A stretch of DNA of 40,482 nucleotides, from the NCBI GenBank assembly GCA_944384105.1, contig CALWSC010000040.1:1-40482 (forward strand), given 5' to 3'. Both the position numbers and the translations under genes were made by a program. The stretch comes from an uncultured Lachnospiraceae bacterium. Its GTDB lineage: Bacteria; Bacillota; Clostridia; Lachnospirales; Lachnospiraceae. Of this stretch, positions 7,605 through 15,678 are shown one piece after another. Below the pieces are notes generated by a model. It was not told the DNA's origin. It made no database searches and worked only from the letters and a program-made list of their open reading frames with translations. The first letter of the stretch is position 1. Every line of letters starts with the position of its first letter.

Positions 7605-9110
7605 ATGGCAAAGGATATAGCAAAAAGCATCGGAATTTTGACAGCCGCGAGCCTGGTGGGGTATCTGATTGAGCGGCTTGGATTTGCGGAAGCGAATATT
7701 ATTTTAATTTATGTGCTGGGGGTGCTGATTATATCCGTAGTTGTGAATCACAGGATCTACAGCCTGCTCTCGTCCATCCTCAGTGTGCTTGCGTTTAATT
7801 TCCTGTTTACGGATCCGAAGTTTACGCTCCACGCATACGATAAGGATTATCCGGTTACTTTTGCAGTTATGCTGATAGCGGCAATGCTGACAGGAACTCT
7901 TGCCGCAAGGCTGAAGAATAATGCCAGGCAGTCTGCTGAGGCAGCGTTTCGAACAAAAGTACTTTTTGAGACAAATCAGCTTCTGCAGCAGGCACAGAGT
8001 GACACAGAGATCCTGACTGTCACGGCAAACCAGCTTCTGCGTCTGCTGCAGCGGGATATTATTATATATCCGGCAGAAAAGGGAGAACTTCAGGAGCCTC
8101 TGTTTTTCCCGGCGCAGGACGGCAGTACTGCCGGAGATTATGCGGCGGAAAAAGAAGCGGCTTCATGGACTGTGAAAAATAATAAACATGCCGGCGCTAC
8201 TACCGAAACGTATTCAGAGGCCCGATGCCTGTATCTGGCAATCCGGGTACAAAATGCTGTGTACGGCGTTGCGGGCATATCAGTTGACCGGCAGCCTGCA
8301 GATACTGTTGAAAACAGTATTGTACTTTCCATTCTTGGAGAGTGTGCGCTGGCGCTGGAAAACAGAAAAAATGCTTTTGAAAAAGAAAAGGCCGCCGTTC
8401 TGGCAAAAAATGAACAGCTTCGGGCAAATCTGCTTCGGGCAATTTCACATGATCTCAGGACGCCTCTGACTTCTATTGTCGGAAATGCCAGCAATCTGCT
8501 CTATAACGGGGAGTCCTTTGACCAGCCGACAAAACTTAGTTTATATCAGGACATTTACGACGATGCCATGTGGCTGATCAACCTGGTGGAAAATCTGCTG
8601 TCCGTCACGCGTCTGGAGGAGGGAAGACTGAACCTGCATATATCGGCGGAGCTGGTTGATGAAGTTGTAAAAGAGGCGCTTCGCCATGTAAACCGTTTAA
8701 AAACAGAGCATGAAATTACAGTGGAGCATCAGGATGATTTGCTGCTTGCAAAGATGGATGCGAAGCTGATCGTCCAGGTACTTATCAATCTGATTGACAA
8801 TGCCATTAAATATACACAGAAGGGATCTCATATTTATATCCGAACGATGCGCCGGGAAAAGTGGGCAGTCATATCCGTTGCGGATGACGGGCCCGGTATA
8901 CCGGATGAAAATAAGGGGCAGATTTTCGAGATGTTCTACAGCGGTGCGAATCAGGTGGCGGACAGCAGGCGGAGTCTGGGACTCGGCCTGTCGCTGTGCA
9001 GATCCATTATAAATGCCCACGGCGGATCGCTCGGCGTTTCGGATAATTTTCCGCATGGAGCTGTATTCACATTTACATTACCGATTGAGGAGGTACAATT
9101 ACATGAATAA
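7605..9110 (+). CDS. KdpD-like sensor histidine kinase lacking the N-terminal KdpD/Usp region
   Basis: The 501-residue product begins directly with the DUF4118-type bundle of about four membrane helices (residues 8-100), followed by a GAF-like region (about 120-255), a HisKA domain with AISHDLRTPLTSIVGN (phospho-His282) and an HATPase_c domain (N box LINLIDNAIKYT, G1 ADDGPGIP, G2 LGLGLSL). Full KdpD carries about 350 further N-terminal residues (KdpD and Usp domains, with Walker motifs); none are here, so this is the short KdpD form. Start ATG 7605 follows GGGAGG; an earlier frame start at 7554 would only add a poorly coding leader. It overlaps the response regulator by 8 nt. No kdpFABC genes are in the window, so the trk genes just upstream are the likely target. 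Confidence 0.85.
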   Translation: MAKDIAKSIGILTAASLVGYLIERLGFAEANIILIYVLGVLIISVVVNHRIYSLLSSILSVLAFNFLFTDPKFTLHAYDKDYPVTFAVMLIAAMLTGTLAARLKNNARQSAEAAFRTKVLFETNQLLQQAQSDTEILTVTANQLLRLLQRDIIIYPAEKGELQEPLFFPAQDGSTAGDYAAEKEAASWTVKNNKHAGATTETYSEARCLYLAIRVQNAVYGVAGISVDRQPADTVENSIVLSILGECALALENRKNAFEKEKAAVLAKNEQLRANLLRAISHDLRTPLTSIVGNASNLLYNGESFDQPTKLSLYQDIYDDAMWLINLVENLLSVTRLEEGRLNLHISAELVDEVVKEALRHVNRLKTEHEITVEHQDDLLLAKMDAKLIVQVLINLIDNAIKYTQKGSHIYIRTMRREKWAVISVADDGPGIPDENKGQIFEMFYSGANQVADSRRSLGLGLSLCRSIINAHGGSLGVSDNFPHGAVFTFTLPIEEVQLHE

Positions 9111-9804
9111 ACCGTTGATTCTTGTAGTGGAAGATGATAATTCAGTGAAAAACCTTATCACGACAACGCTGAAAGCGCATGAATACAGATATCTGGCAGC
9201 GTGCAGCGGCAAAATGGCCATAATGGACGCTTCATCCCATAATCCGGATATTGTCCTTCTGGATTTGGGGCTTCCGGATATGGACGGGGTGGAAGTCATC
9301 CGAAAGATTCGATCCTGGTCTAATCTGCCGATTATTGTTATCAGCGCGCGCAGTGAGGATACTGACAAAATAGAGGCGCTTGACGCGGGTGCCGATGATT
9401 ACCTCACCAAGCCCTTTTCCGTTGAAGAACTGCTGGCAAGACTCCGTGTAACGCAGAGACGCCTGCTGATGATGAAAAATGAGCCTGCCGCAGATAATTC
9501 TGTCTTTGTCAACGGTGAACTCAGAATAGACTATGCAGCGGGCTGTGCGTTTCTGGGAAAAGAAGAGCTGCATCTTACGCCCATTGAATATAAGCTCCTC
9601 TGCCTGCTCTCAAGAAACGCCGGAAAAGTGCTGACGCATACCTATATTACACAGAATATCTGGGGAAGCAGCTGGGAAAATGATGTGGCTTCTCTGCGGG
9701 TATTTATGGCAACGCTGCGGAAGAAAATTGAAAATAAAAAGGACTCGCCTCAGTATATCCAGACGCATATTGGCGTAGGATATCGTATGATAAAGGTGGA
9801 ATAA
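9103..9804 (+). CDS. KdpE/OmpR-family response regulator
   Basis: The 233-residue protein has a receiver domain with acidic residues EDD at 10-12, phospho-acceptor Asp54 in LLDLGLPDMDG and the conserved Lys in LTKPFSVEELLAR, then a winged-helix DNA-binding domain (about 133-233: HLTPIEYKLLCLL, NDVASLRVFMATLRKK, GVGYRM). The ATG lies inside the end of the kinase gene, with GAGGAGG at 9087-9093, so the pair is translationally coupled. It should be phosphorylated by the KdpD-like kinase and regulate potassium uptake genes. Confidence 0.9.
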   Translation: MNKPLILVVEDDNSVKNLITTTLKAHEYRYLAACSGKMAIMDASSHNPDIVLLDLGLPDMDGVEVIRKIRSWSNLPIIVISARSEDTDKIEALDAGADDYLTKPFSVEELLARLRVTQRRLLMMKNEPAADNSVFVNGELRIDYAAGCAFLGKEELHLTPIEYKLLCLLSRNAGKVLTHTYITQNIWGSSWENDVASLRVFMATLRKKIENKKDSPQYIQTHIGVGYRMIKVE

Positions 9805-9816
9805 CGCAAAAATGTA

Positions 9817-9845
9817 TTGACACAGTCAGCATGACTGTATATAAT
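9817..9845 (+). promoter_or_regulatory. Sigma-A promoter with an embedded palindromic MarR operator
   Basis: TTGACA (9817-9822) and TATAAT (9840-9845) are separated by exactly 17 bp. The spacer holds a perfect inverted repeat, ACAGTCA (9822-9828), GCA, TGACTGT (9832-9838). A repressor bound here would block RNA polymerase. The marR gene follows at 9897, so autorepression is the natural reading. Confidence 0.85.
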
Positions 9846-9896
9846 CATAATATCCGTAAAGATACAATACTATTTCGGACAGAAAGGGAGGTTGCA

Positions 9897-10349
9897 TTGA
9901 AAGATTCGGATGGCGGCAAATTGAAACTGTTCCGGGAGACCTATAAAGATCTGGAAGGAACGTATGACATATTTCCCAAGCTCTGTGGATTATCGGGAAC
10001 AGAATACTGGGCCTTGTCCATGATAGATGAGGGGATTACGACTCAGTATGGGATCTGTGAACACCTGACGCTGAGCAGACAGACTGTGAATTCTGCGTTT
10101 CGGCAGCTTCGCAAAAAAGGGCTGATCCGGCTGGAAGCCATGGATGACAATCTGCGTGTAAAGCAGGTCTATCTGACCGAGGAAGGAAAGGCATTTGTGG
10201 AAAAGGAACTCAGCCGCATGCACGGGCTGGAGAGGGAAGTATGGCAGATGCTTGAGGAGGAGGAAAAAGACGAAATTATCCGGCTGCTGTGTAAGTATAA
10301 GACACTGCTCGCGGAAAAGCTGAAAGATTATCAGAAAAATTTAATGTAG
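9897..10349 (+). CDS. MarR-family regulator of the downstream ABC exporter
   Basis: The 150-residue protein shows the MarR winged helix: YGICEHLTLSRQTVNSAFRQLRKKGLIRLE as the recognition region and a wing ending in VYLTEEGKAFVEK. The TTG at 9897 is taken as the start because GGGAGG lies about 6 nt upstream and after the strong promoter; a longer frame from 9831 would begin inside the promoter. It is followed by two ABC exporter half-transporters, the classic arrangement in which a drug ligand releases MarR and induces efflux. The cognate ligand cannot be read from the sequence. Confidence 0.85.
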   Translation: MKDSDGGKLKLFRETYKDLEGTYDIFPKLCGLSGTEYWALSMIDEGITTQYGICEHLTLSRQTVNSAFRQLRKKGLIRLEAMDDNLRVKQVYLTEEGKAFVEKELSRMHGLEREVWQMLEEEEKDEIIRLLCKYKTLLAEKLKDYQKNLM

Positions 10350-10361
10350 TTCATCGGAGGA

Positions 10362-10381
10362 CTTACAGTCGCAACTGTAAG
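10362..10381 (+). promoter_or_regulatory. Short perfect hairpin after marR
   Basis: CTTACAGT (10362-10369) and ACTGTAAG (10374-10381) form an 8-bp stem around CGCA. It repeats the ACAGT/ACTGT half-sites of the operator at 9822-9838 with closer spacing, so it might be a second repressor contact or simply an RNA hairpin ahead of the terminator. Confidence 0.45.
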
Positions 10382-10397
10382 ATCGAGGAAGATGTCG

Positions 10398-10438
10398 AGT
10401 GCGCTCGGTTTTGAGGAACCGAATGCACTTTTTTTATT
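10398..10438 (+). terminator. Intrinsic terminator between marR and the ABC genes
   Basis: AGTGCGCTCGGTT (10398-10410) pairs with AACCGAATGCACT (10417-10429) apart from two central mismatches, followed by a run of Ts. The ABC genes begin 180 nt later with no equally clear promoter, so partial read-through or attenuation of the marR transcript is possible. Confidence 0.75.
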
Positions 10439-10446
10439 TGAAAGAT

Positions 10447-10506
10447 ACCAGGGTCAAAAGGTCGGAAATCCGATGCAAGCTTGCTTGCGAGAGGATTTTT
10501 GACCTT
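10447..10506. repeat. Dispersed repeat element, copy B
   Basis: This 60-bp copy shares its ACCAGGGT start and identical 23-bp end block with 186-238. Here the ends form an inverted repeat, GGTCAAAA (10452-10459) with TTTTGACC (10497-10504), and the middle contains AAGCTTGCTTGC. The transcript would fold into a long hairpin in the ABC leader. Confidence 0.6.
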
Positions 10507-10515
10507 GGGACCCGC

Positions 10516-10575
10516 CAAAAACATGAATAAGGAGCCATTTTTCGTAGAAAAATGAGCGGATTATGAATGTTTTTG
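10516..10575 (+). promoter_or_regulatory. Nested hairpin in the leader of the ABC exporter genes
   Basis: Outer arms CAAAAACAT (10516-10524) and ATGTTTTTG (10567-10575) enclose inner arms CATTTTTC (10536-10543) and GAAAAATG (10547-10554). It lies 45 nt before the first ABC start codon. Role unknown; it may belong to the adjacent repeat element. Confidence 0.5.
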
Positions 10576-10619
10576 AGGATTGCAACATCATTTGAAAGCA
10601 TACAGGAGGATTTGCAACA

Positions 10620-12341
10620 ATGAAACTGATATTGAGGTTTATAAAACCGTATTGGAAACTGCTCACATTGACCTGTATCCTGATTATAGTAGATGTCGCA
10701 GGCGCTTTGTATATTCCTACGCTGGTCGCTCAGATACTGAATGAGGGAACGGACGGAAGTACACTGCAGGATCTTTACATGACAGGGATTCAGATTGTGA
10801 TCGCGTCCGTCATATCCGGCGCGGGTGCGATTCTGGGCGCATGGACCTGCTCCCAGCTCTCTTCGAGAGTTTGTAAGGATATCAGGGACGCACTCTATAA
10901 AAAATCCCTGAAGCTGTCGATCTATGACTTTAAGCAGTTCGGTACAGCGTCCATCACCACAAGGACAACGTCGGATGTTACCAATATTCAGACCGCTCTG
11001 ATCAGCTATATCCAGATGGTCCTTCCGGTCCCGGCGATATTCGTGATATCGCTTGTGCTGACGTTCCATCTGGACGCGTGGGCAGGCTGGGTGCTTCTGG
11101 CAGTGCTGTGCGTTGTATTGCTTGTGGCATGGGGGATTATGCGGATGGCGTCCCCGCTGTTCCGCCGCCTTCAGAAACTGCTGGACCGGATGAGCACAGT
11201 GCTTCTCGAGAATCTGACGGGAGTCCGTGTAATCCGTGCGTTTAATAAGCAGAAAAGTGAGCAGGAGCGGCTGGATACGGCGTTTTACAACTATGCCGAT
11301 ACATCGATCCGCGCCAACAGAATGTTTGCCAACCTGGACGGACTTTCGTTCTTCTCCATTAACGTGTTCGTGGTAATCATATACTGGTTCAGCGGAGGAA
11401 GAATTGCCGCAGGCCATTATCAGATCGGAGATATCACAGCCCTGATCGAATACGCGCTTCTGGCGATGTTTTACCTGATGATGGCGCAGATGGTGATCCT
11501 GACTCTGCCGAGAGCGCTGGAGTGCTGCAGCCGTGTGCAGGAAGTGCTGGATCACTCTCCGGAGATCGTAGACATGGTTTCTGAGGATACGGAAGATGAA
11601 GTGAGCGACGATGTTCTGACTTTCCGCCATGTATCCTTCCGGTTCGCGGACGCGGAAGAGGATACGCTTCATGACCTGGACTTCTCCTGCAAAAGAGGAG
11701 AGACGACGGCGATTATCGGAGGCACGGGAAGCGGTAAATCCACAGTGGCGTCGCTGATTCTGCGGTTCCATGATGTGACAAAGGGAGAACTTCTTGTGAA
11801 TCAGAAGGATGTCCGGCAGATGACGCAGCGCCATCTGAGAGAAAAAATATCGTATGTGCAGCAGAAAGCATGGCTGTTCTCCGGCAGCATCGCAGAGAAC
11901 CTCCGATATGGAAACCCGGATGCGGGAACAGAAGAACTGGAGCACGCGCTGGAAGTCGCGCAGGCATCAGACTTTGTGCATTCTCTGCCTGACGGCCTGG
12001 AGTCCTTTGTGGCGCAGGGCGGCACCAACTTTTCCGGCGGACAGAAACAGAGGCTGTCCATAGCCAGAGCTCTTGTGAAGAGACCGGAGCTGTATATTTT
12101 CGATGACAGTTTCTCGGCGCTGGATTTCAAGACAGACGCTGCCCTGAGAAAAGCGCTGGAAAAAGAGACGAAAGACGTGGCGGTTCTGATCATCGCGCAG
12201 CGCGTCAGCACAATCCGTCATGCGGATCAGATTATTGTGCTGCATGAAGGAAAGATCGTGGGGAAAGGAACCCATGAGGAACTGATGGAGAACTGTGATG
12301 TTTACAAAGAAATCGTAAATTCGCAGACCAGGGAGGAATAA
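10620..12341 (+). CDS. ABC exporter half-transporter with degenerate Walker B (subunit 1)
   Basis: The 573-residue protein has a six-helix type IV exporter membrane domain (about 1-310) and an ATPase domain with Walker A GGTGSGKST, Q-loop YVQQKAWLF, signature FSGGQKQR, Walker B LYIFDDSFSALD and an H-loop-equivalent QRVST. The catalytic Glu after Walker B is Asp, and Gln replaces the H-loop His. That is the pattern of the subunit contributing the degenerate ATP site in heterodimeric exporters such as TM287/288 and BmrCD. AGGAGG at 10604-10609 supports the start. The next gene encodes the partner 5 nt downstream. MarR control suggests drug or peptide export. Confidence 0.9.
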   Translation: MKLILRFIKPYWKLLTLTCILIIVDVAGALYIPTLVAQILNEGTDGSTLQDLYMTGIQIVIASVISGAGAILGAWTCSQLSSRVCKDIRDALYKKSLKLSIYDFKQFGTASITTRTTSDVTNIQTALISYIQMVLPVPAIFVISLVLTFHLDAWAGWVLLAVLCVVLLVAWGIMRMASPLFRRLQKLLDRMSTVLLENLTGVRVIRAFNKQKSEQERLDTAFYNYADTSIRANRMFANLDGLSFFSINVFVVIIYWFSGGRIAAGHYQIGDITALIEYALLAMFYLMMAQMVILTLPRALECCSRVQEVLDHSPEIVDMVSEDTEDEVSDDVLTFRHVSFRFADAEEDTLHDLDFSCKRGETTAIIGGTGSGKSTVASLILRFHDVTKGELLVNQKDVRQMTQRHLREKISYVQQKAWLFSGSIAENLRYGNPDAGTEELEHALEVAQASDFVHSLPDGLESFVAQGGTNFSGGQKQRLSIARALVKRPELYIFDDSFSALDFKTDAALRKALEKETKDVAVLIIAQRVSTIRHADQIIVLHEGKIVGKGTHEELMENCDVYKEIVNSQTREE

Positions 12342-12346
12342 GAAGA

Positions 12347-14146
12347 ATGGCAGATAAAAAGAGATTACATTACGATACGCCCCAGCATATGAAAGAAACG
12401 ATCGTCCGTCTCTGCCGGCTGATGAAGCCTCAGAGTGTGCGGCTTTCGATCATCGGGCTTTCGATCATTTTATATACTGTATTAACGATTTACACACCTT
12501 TTAAGAGTGCGGAGGTTATTGACGCAATCTGGAGAAGCATCCAGTCATCCAGAGAACAGGGAACGGCATTTGTGATTACCTGGGACGGACTGGGGAAAGA
12601 CCTGCTGTCTCTGAGTGTCCTGTACTTCTTCACATGGCTGTTTTATTATCTGCAGTCCTTTTTGATGGCGAATGTGGCCGATATGCTGGTTCTGAATCTC
12701 CGGCAGCAGATTGCGGCAAAATTGAATGTGCTGCCGCTCCGGTTTTTCGACAGGAATAAATCCGGCGAGATTCTGAGCCGGGTAACAAACGACCTGGATA
12801 AGATTACAGAGACGCTGCAGACAGGTTTTCTGAAGCTGATCGTTGCGGTGGGTACGATTATTGGTTCCATAGCCGTCATGCTCTATTACAATGTGCTCCT
12901 GACGGTTATATTTCTGATCTTTATGGCAATCAGTATGCTGATCACGAGAGCAGTGGCGGGCAAAAATCTGAAATATGCAGCGCTGCGTCAGGACTCTCTG
13001 GGCGAGCTGACCGGTATTGTGGAGGAATATTATACAGGAAGAAATATTATCAGAGCATATACGCACGAGGAGGAGAGTATTCAGCAGGTCTTCGAGAGTA
13101 CGGACAAAAACCGTCTGGCATCACAGAAGGCAGACTTTATGACAAACAGCGTGAACCCTCTGATCCGTCTGATTACCAGACTGGGGCAGGCCGGAATCGC
13201 CGTAATCGCGGGAGCGGCCATGCTCAAAGGAACGATGACAGTCGGCATGGTGCAGGCATTTTTCCAGTATGTCAACCAGGCCGGAGAGCCTCTGACACAG
13301 GCCTCCTTTATGATCAACACGCTGCAGTCAGCGCTTGCGTCCGCAGAGCGTACGTTTGAACTTCTGGACGAAACAGAGGAAGCGCCGGATACAGCGCTGC
13401 CGGCAGTTCTGGAGCGGGCAGAGGGAACCATTACCTTTGACCATGTAAGCTTTGGCTATGATCCTTCCAAGATACTGATGAAGGATATCAGCTTTACGGT
13501 GAAGCCGGGGCAGAAGATTGCCGTGGTGGGAAGCACCGGAGCGGGAAAGACAACGCTGATCAACCTGCTGATGAGATTCTACGAAGTCAACGGCGGACAG
13601 ATTCTGGTGGACGGCATCCCCTCTGTGAATCTGACGCGTGAGGGCCTGAGACAAAATTTCGGAATGGTGCTCCAGGATACCTGGCTGTTCGGCGGAACGA
13701 TTGCGGACAATATCGCATACGGAAAACCGGAGGCCACGCGGGAGGAAATTATTGCTGCGGCAAAGGCTGCAAAAGTGGATTACTTTATCCGTACCATGCC
13801 GCAGGGATACGACACCATGCTTGACAATGAGGGCTCCAATCTCTCCGTGGGACAGAGGCAGCTTCTGACAATCGCGAGGGTATTCCTGTGCAACCCGCCG
13901 ATCCTGATCCTCGATGAGGCGACGTCCAGTGTGGATACCCGCACAGAGACCGAGATCAATAAGGCCATGCAGAAACTGATGAAGGGACGAACCAGCTTTG
14001 TGATCGCGCACCGTCTTTCCACGATACGCGACGCGGATATCATTCTGTTTATGGAAAACGGAAATATCATCGAGCAGGGAAATCACAGGGAACTCCTTGA
14101 TAAGAAAGGCGCTTACGCCGCGCTGTATTACAGCCAGTTCGCATAA
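12347..14146 (+). CDS. ABC exporter half-transporter with canonical Walker B (subunit 2)
   Basis: The 599-residue partner has six membrane helices (about 35-330) with the conserved RFFDRNKSGEILSRVTNDLD intracellular loop, and an ATPase domain with Walker A GSTGAGKTT, Q-loop VLQDTWLF, signature LSVGQRQ, Walker B LILDEATSSVD and switch His in IAHRLST. The catalytic Glu and His are intact while the signature reads LSVGQ rather than LSGGQ, which complements subunit 1 and indicates an obligate heterodimer with one active ATP site. The strong terminator at 14161 ends the transcript. Confidence 0.9.
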   Translation: MADKKRLHYDTPQHMKETIVRLCRLMKPQSVRLSIIGLSIILYTVLTIYTPFKSAEVIDAIWRSIQSSREQGTAFVITWDGLGKDLLSLSVLYFFTWLFYYLQSFLMANVADMLVLNLRQQIAAKLNVLPLRFFDRNKSGEILSRVTNDLDKITETLQTGFLKLIVAVGTIIGSIAVMLYYNVLLTVIFLIFMAISMLITRAVAGKNLKYAALRQDSLGELTGIVEEYYTGRNIIRAYTHEEESIQQVFESTDKNRLASQKADFMTNSVNPLIRLITRLGQAGIAVIAGAAMLKGTMTVGMVQAFFQYVNQAGEPLTQASFMINTLQSALASAERTFELLDETEEAPDTALPAVLERAEGTITFDHVSFGYDPSKILMKDISFTVKPGQKIAVVGSTGAGKTTLINLLMRFYEVNGGQILVDGIPSVNLTREGLRQNFGMVLQDTWLFGGTIADNIAYGKPEATREEIIAAAKAAKVDYFIRTMPQGYDTMLDNEGSNLSVGQRQLLTIARVFLCNPPILILDEATSSVDTRTETEINKAMQKLMKGRTSFVIAHRLSTIRDADIILFMENGNIIEQGNHRELLDKKGAYAALYYSQFA

Positions 14147-14160
14147 CGAAGGAAAAAATA

Positions 14161-14197
14161 ACGGCATCCGGACGAGATTCGGATGCCGTTGTTTTTT
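14161..14197 (+). terminator. Intrinsic terminator, ABC genes
   Basis: ACGGCATCCG (14161-14170) pairs with CGGATGCCGT (14180-14189), followed by TGTTTTTTT. It lies between the convergent ABC and MATE genes; the minus-strand side has a weaker U-run (AAAAATAA on the plus strand), so it may serve both. Confidence 0.85.
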
Positions 14198-14200
14198 TGA

Positions 14201-15382
14201 TTAGTTTTTCGTACTGCGCATAATCATGACAGCAACGTAGACAGCCACCAGCAGTTCGGTTAGCGGCATGGCAAACCAGAGGGTATTTGCTCCGGCTGCT
14301 GCCGGGAGCAGAAAGATCAGGATGCCGCTGATGATCAGGCCGCGGGAGACGGAGACTGTAAATGCGTAAGCCGGTTTCATAATTGCCTGGAAATAGTAAG
14401 TCGAAAAGATGTTGAACGGCAGCAGCAAAAATGACAGTCCGTAACAGCGGATAATCGTCGGCGCGATCTGCAGAACCTCCTGTGTGGGGGTCATGAAGAT
14501 ACGGATAAACTGATTGGGAATCGTCAGACATAAAGCCACCCAGACAACCCCGAAAAACGCGGTGGTGCCCAGGGCGCAGCGCAGCGTCCGGCGGATCCGG
14601 TCTTTATTTCCGGCGCCGAAATTAGAGGAGAAAATCGGCTGTGACGCCTGTCCCACGCTGTAAGCGCAGCACTGCACAAAGGTACTGACATTGACGATAA
14701 CGCCGTAGACGGAGAGCGCGTTCGTATCCAGGTACGCCATAATCTGACGGTTAAATAAAATGGTCAGGATTCCCATGGCGATATCAATAAAAAAGGTAGA
14801 AAATCCGGTCACGGTTATCCTTCTGACCTTATCCGGCAGTCTGGTGGGACGAACGAGCCGCAGGGAATTTTTCCTGGTGAAAAAGTGCGACAGCATGACC
14901 AGAACGGAGATCACAGAGCCGATTGCTGTGGCAAGTCCCGCGCCGAAGGCGCCCATATCGCAGGTGAATACAAAGAAGTAGTCTCCAAAGATATTGAAGA
15001 TTCCTCCGACCAGAACGCCTGCGGTGGCAAGCGTCGGATTTTTATCATTGCGCAGATAAGCCGCCAGCATCTGGGTAAACAGGAAGCAGGGAATTACGAA
15101 TTTGATCGAATACTCATTGGACTGCCGCGTCTGGGTATCGCCTTTTCCGCGGATCGTGCTGAACAATACGGAACCGCCGATTCCCATCAGAAGTCCCAGG
15201 CTGTAAATAATATTCCAGATGGGCGCTACGACAGCCAGAGCGGCAGTACCTTCCGGTCCGTGATACTGCCCGACCATGGCCATATCCACGGTGGAATAGA
15301 TCGAAGAGATCAGAGTGCTGCCAAAAGCCGCCGCAAGATACTTAAAATAAAGTTTTTTAATGTTTCCGTTTAAAAAATCCAT
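14201..15382 (-). CDS. MATE-family multidrug efflux protein with an internal in-frame deletion
   Basis: The product (393 residues) is recognisable as a DinF/NorM-type MATE: it begins MDFLNGNIKKLYFKYLAAAFGS, then STVDMAMVGQYHGPEGTAALA, and later has QMLAAYLRNDKNPTLATAGV and GQASQPIFSSNFGAGN. Family members are about 440-460 residues. Here SNEY, from the cytosolic loop after the second helix, joins directly to IKFVIPCFLFTQM at about 15105-15112, so about 50 residues covering the third helix and part of the fourth are missing although the frame is kept. An odd number of helices in the first half would probably destroy the N-terminal lobe. GGAGG 9 nt before the ATG supports the start. It is preceded by an attenuator-like leader. 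Confidence 0.8.
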   Translation of the reverse strand: MDFLNGNIKKLYFKYLAAAFGSTLISSIYSTVDMAMVGQYHGPEGTAALAVVAPIWNIIYSLGLLMGIGGSVLFSTIRGKGDTQTRQSNEYSIKFVIPCFLFTQMLAAYLRNDKNPTLATAGVLVGGIFNIFGDYFFVFTCDMGAFGAGLATAIGSVISVLVMLSHFFTRKNSLRLVRPTRLPDKVRRITVTGFSTFFIDIAMGILTILFNRQIMAYLDTNALSVYGVIVNVSTFVQCCAYSVGQASQPIFSSNFGAGNKDRIRRTLRCALGTTAFFGVVWVALCLTIPNQFIRIFMTPTQEVLQIAPTIIRCYGLSFLLLPFNIFSTYYFQAIMKPAYAFTVSVSRGLIISGILIFLLPAAAGANTLWFAMPLTELLVAVYVAVMIMRSTKN

Positions 15383-15413
15383 TTTGCATATCCTCCATGA
15401 TTGAAATAAAATG

Positions 15414-15467
15414 TGAAAAAAAAGCCGGATAAGATACGGGCGTCTCAGCCCGTGCTCTTATCCGGCT
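15414..15467 (-). terminator. Terminator in the leader of the MATE gene (candidate attenuator)
   Basis: On the minus strand AAGCCGGATAAGA (15467-15455) pairs with TCTTATCCGGCTT (15434-15422), with an inner CGGGC/GCCCG stem, and is followed at once by eight Ts (15421-15414). It sits between the minus-strand promoter at 15507-15535 and the MATE start at 15382. Transcripts must pass it to express the pump, so expression probably depends on antitermination. Confidence 0.8.
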
Positions 15468-15506
15468 TATCATTTCCTTTGAATGATTTACCCTCCGTGC
15501 ATGATT

Positions 15507-15535
15507 ATCTTAGGACCCTTTTGTGTCTTTGTCAA
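15507..15535 (-). promoter_or_regulatory. Minus-strand promoter of the MATE gene
   Basis: Reading the minus strand, TTGACA (15535-15530) and TAAGAT (15512-15507) are 17 bp apart. The leader that follows contains a four-codon mini-frame beginning ATGCACGGAGGG and a small ATCATT/AATGAT hairpin before the terminator. Confidence 0.75.
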
Positions 15536-15579
15536 GAGAAAGAAGAAGAAGTCTCAATGACTTTTGTGGAGAATGACAA

Positions 15580-15608
15580 TTTACATACAGAAAAAACAGG
15601 CCTATAAT
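15580..15608 (+). promoter_or_regulatory. Promoter of the second marR gene
   Basis: TTTACA (15580-15585) and TATAAT (15603-15608) lie 17 bp apart, about 70 nt before the marR start at 15679. The directly repeated AACAGTT further downstream (around 15623 and 15639) could be part of an operator. Confidence 0.7.
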
Positions 15609-15678
15609 AGACAATGCCGGCAAACAGTTATAATTCTAACAGTTTGAAATAAAAATATAAATTGTACAGGAGAAGAAA

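Noticed and set aside
10434-11945. Long minus-strand open frame (503 residues) opposite the first ABC gene
   Set aside because: It lies antisense to a clear ABC exporter, has a His/Arg/Gln-rich composition without domains and has no ribosome binding site.
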